Assembly: GCA_947179485.1 (NCBI GenBank)
Contig: OX359248.1
Coordinates: 58,042,386 to 58,106,385, forward strand
DNA: 64,000 nt
Reading direction: 5' to 3'
Origin: Allacma fusca
Lineage: Eukaryota; Arthropoda; Collembola; Symphypleona; Sminthuridae
The notes below the pieces were generated by a model, which had not been told where the DNA came from, searched no databases, and saw only the letters and a program-made list of their open reading frames with translations. This document shows positions 63,421-64,000 of the stretch, piece after piece. The position numbers and the translations under genes are program-made. How positions within the stretch are numbered: position 1 is the stretch's first letter; each line of letters begins with the position of its first letter.

Positions 63421-64000
63421 CATGAGTCATAGCAGGCAATCCCAAATATTGTACTGCACCTGACAGTCCCTTTCACTTTTGTTACTCGGCCTTTTGCCAT
63501 AAATGCAAAGGCCCTTTCTCTTTTCCATACACTTGAATTTTGTCTCTTGAGGAGGTTACTCTGCCCAATTCACTCCTGAATAAACTTTTACTACGGTTTT
63601 TATACTTTGTTGAAATCAATTCATTTTACTAATTATTTCTTGATAATTCATCACAAAAAGCAACAGCGCAATGTGCAAATCATATGAGAACAGCGATGCA
63701 TGGCCCGGAAACGTTCCAAGCTCATCGAGAAAATTCATTTTAGAGGTGCTGCGACGATTACAAGCTAGTTGGGGAAAATGCATATCGGGTAAATACAGCT
63801 CTGCGTGGCCCGGAAACGTTCCAAGCTCAACCTGAAACTTCGTTTGGTATGTGCTGGGACTGTTAACAGCAAGTTGGGTCAATTATCTAATCAGGTAAAT
63901 ACAGCTCTGTATGGCGCGGGAACGTTCTAACGTCGACGGCAAACGTCGTTTGGGAGGTTTTGGGACTATTAAAAGCAACTGCGCAATTTGGACATCATGT
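63421..64000 (+). repeat. HOR unit 35: long B, cut by window edge
   Basis: B of haplotype Bd, the duplicate of unit 33 at +3,554 bp. The window stops inside C4. The first 580 bp follow 59867-60446 with no difference that I could see. Confidence 0.92.

Larger units (their letters stand above)
1..64000. repeat. Nested higher-order satellite DNA array filling the window
   Basis: Every part of the window belongs either to a monomer family of about 145 bp or to a recurring interrupting block (B). Equivalent sites recur at exact 145-bp steps, for example 9177, 9322 and 9467. They recur again at trimer steps of 431-435 bp, and again at HOR steps such as 1496 bp. All copies lie in one orientation; I saw no inverted unit. 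No stretch over 300 bp falls outside these repeats. Apparent open frames of 60-130 codons recur with the repeats, start mostly at TTG or GTG, and match no protein I recognise, so I annotate no gene. Family and species are not identified. Confidence 0.97.
57439..64000. repeat. Tandem segmental duplication, period 3,554 bp, open at window edge
   Basis: Copy 1 is 57439-60992 and copy 2 is 60993 to the window end. It spans the end of unit 31, units 32-33 and the start of the next pair. Shared rare marks include CAGTCTTTCAAAGC (58675/62229), GGGAAGTCTGCC and the unusual monomers. Differences seen are at the TGTGAAC/TGAGAAC site, GATATGAATCC/GATATAAATCC and GAACTCGACCG/GAACTCTACCG. Confidence 0.9.

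Noticed and set aside
1-64000. CRISPR array
   Set aside because: The repeats adjoin each other with no unique spacers, and both period and unit length are far larger than CRISPR repeats.

Overview
The whole 64 kb window is tandemly repeated satellite DNA. I see no protein-coding gene, rRNA, tRNA, complete transposon or CRISPR array. The kilobase-scale, AT-rich (about 38% GC in the commonest monomer), higher-order head-to-tail structure with no coding sequence points to eukaryotic constitutive heterochromatin, either centromeric/pericentromeric or a large interstitial or subtelomeric block. I do not recognise the satellite family. The sequence alone does not let me name the species or decide between plant and animal.

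There are three nested levels. (1) The basic unit is a monomer of about 145 bp (143-145 bp) in several diverged classes, here called a, b, c/c', two 'leading' types and two 'trailing' types. (2) Monomers a-b-c form a trimer of 431-435 bp that is itself tandemly amplified, most often one to four copies and once eight. (3) These runs are punctuated by an unrelated block, here called B. B is 516 bp in its short form and 725 bp in its long form. It always sits at the same point inside a monomer, in place of about 30 bp of it. B has a non-tandem left part of about 238 bp with a hairpin, and a right part made of a second satellite of about 104 bp units (C units; 2.7 copies in the short form, 4.7 in the long form). 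One B plus the monomers up to the next B is one higher-order repeat (HOR) unit. The window holds the end of one unit, 34 complete units and a truncated 35th, all in the same orientation.

Region by region: 1-8,315 has large units (16, 13 and 16 monomers). 8,316-17,291 is a uniform run of six 1,496-bp units. 17,292-18,994 is an isolated long-B unit. 18,995-39,092 is the most variable stretch, from 7 to 28 monomers per unit. 39,093-49,995 is mostly 1,496-bp units and contains a 4,919-bp segmental duplication. 49,996-53,397 is a pair of 1,701-bp long-B units. 53,398-54,605 is a 5-monomer short-B unit. 54,606-64,000 has only long-B units, carries more diverged monomers, and includes a 3,554-bp duplication that runs off the window edge.

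Nothing here works together as a pathway. The informative content is the array's recombination history: unequal exchange in whole trimers, chimeric monomers at out-of-register junctions, a deletion that turned long B into short B, and recent segmental duplications. There are also a few conserved short motifs (a two-part CCGAA repeat with 10-bp spacing, short dyads and a hairpin) that could be protein-binding or structural elements. The open reading frames are by-products of repeat phase: they recur with the repeats, mostly begin at TTG or GTG, and shift frame from one 145-bp monomer to the next.
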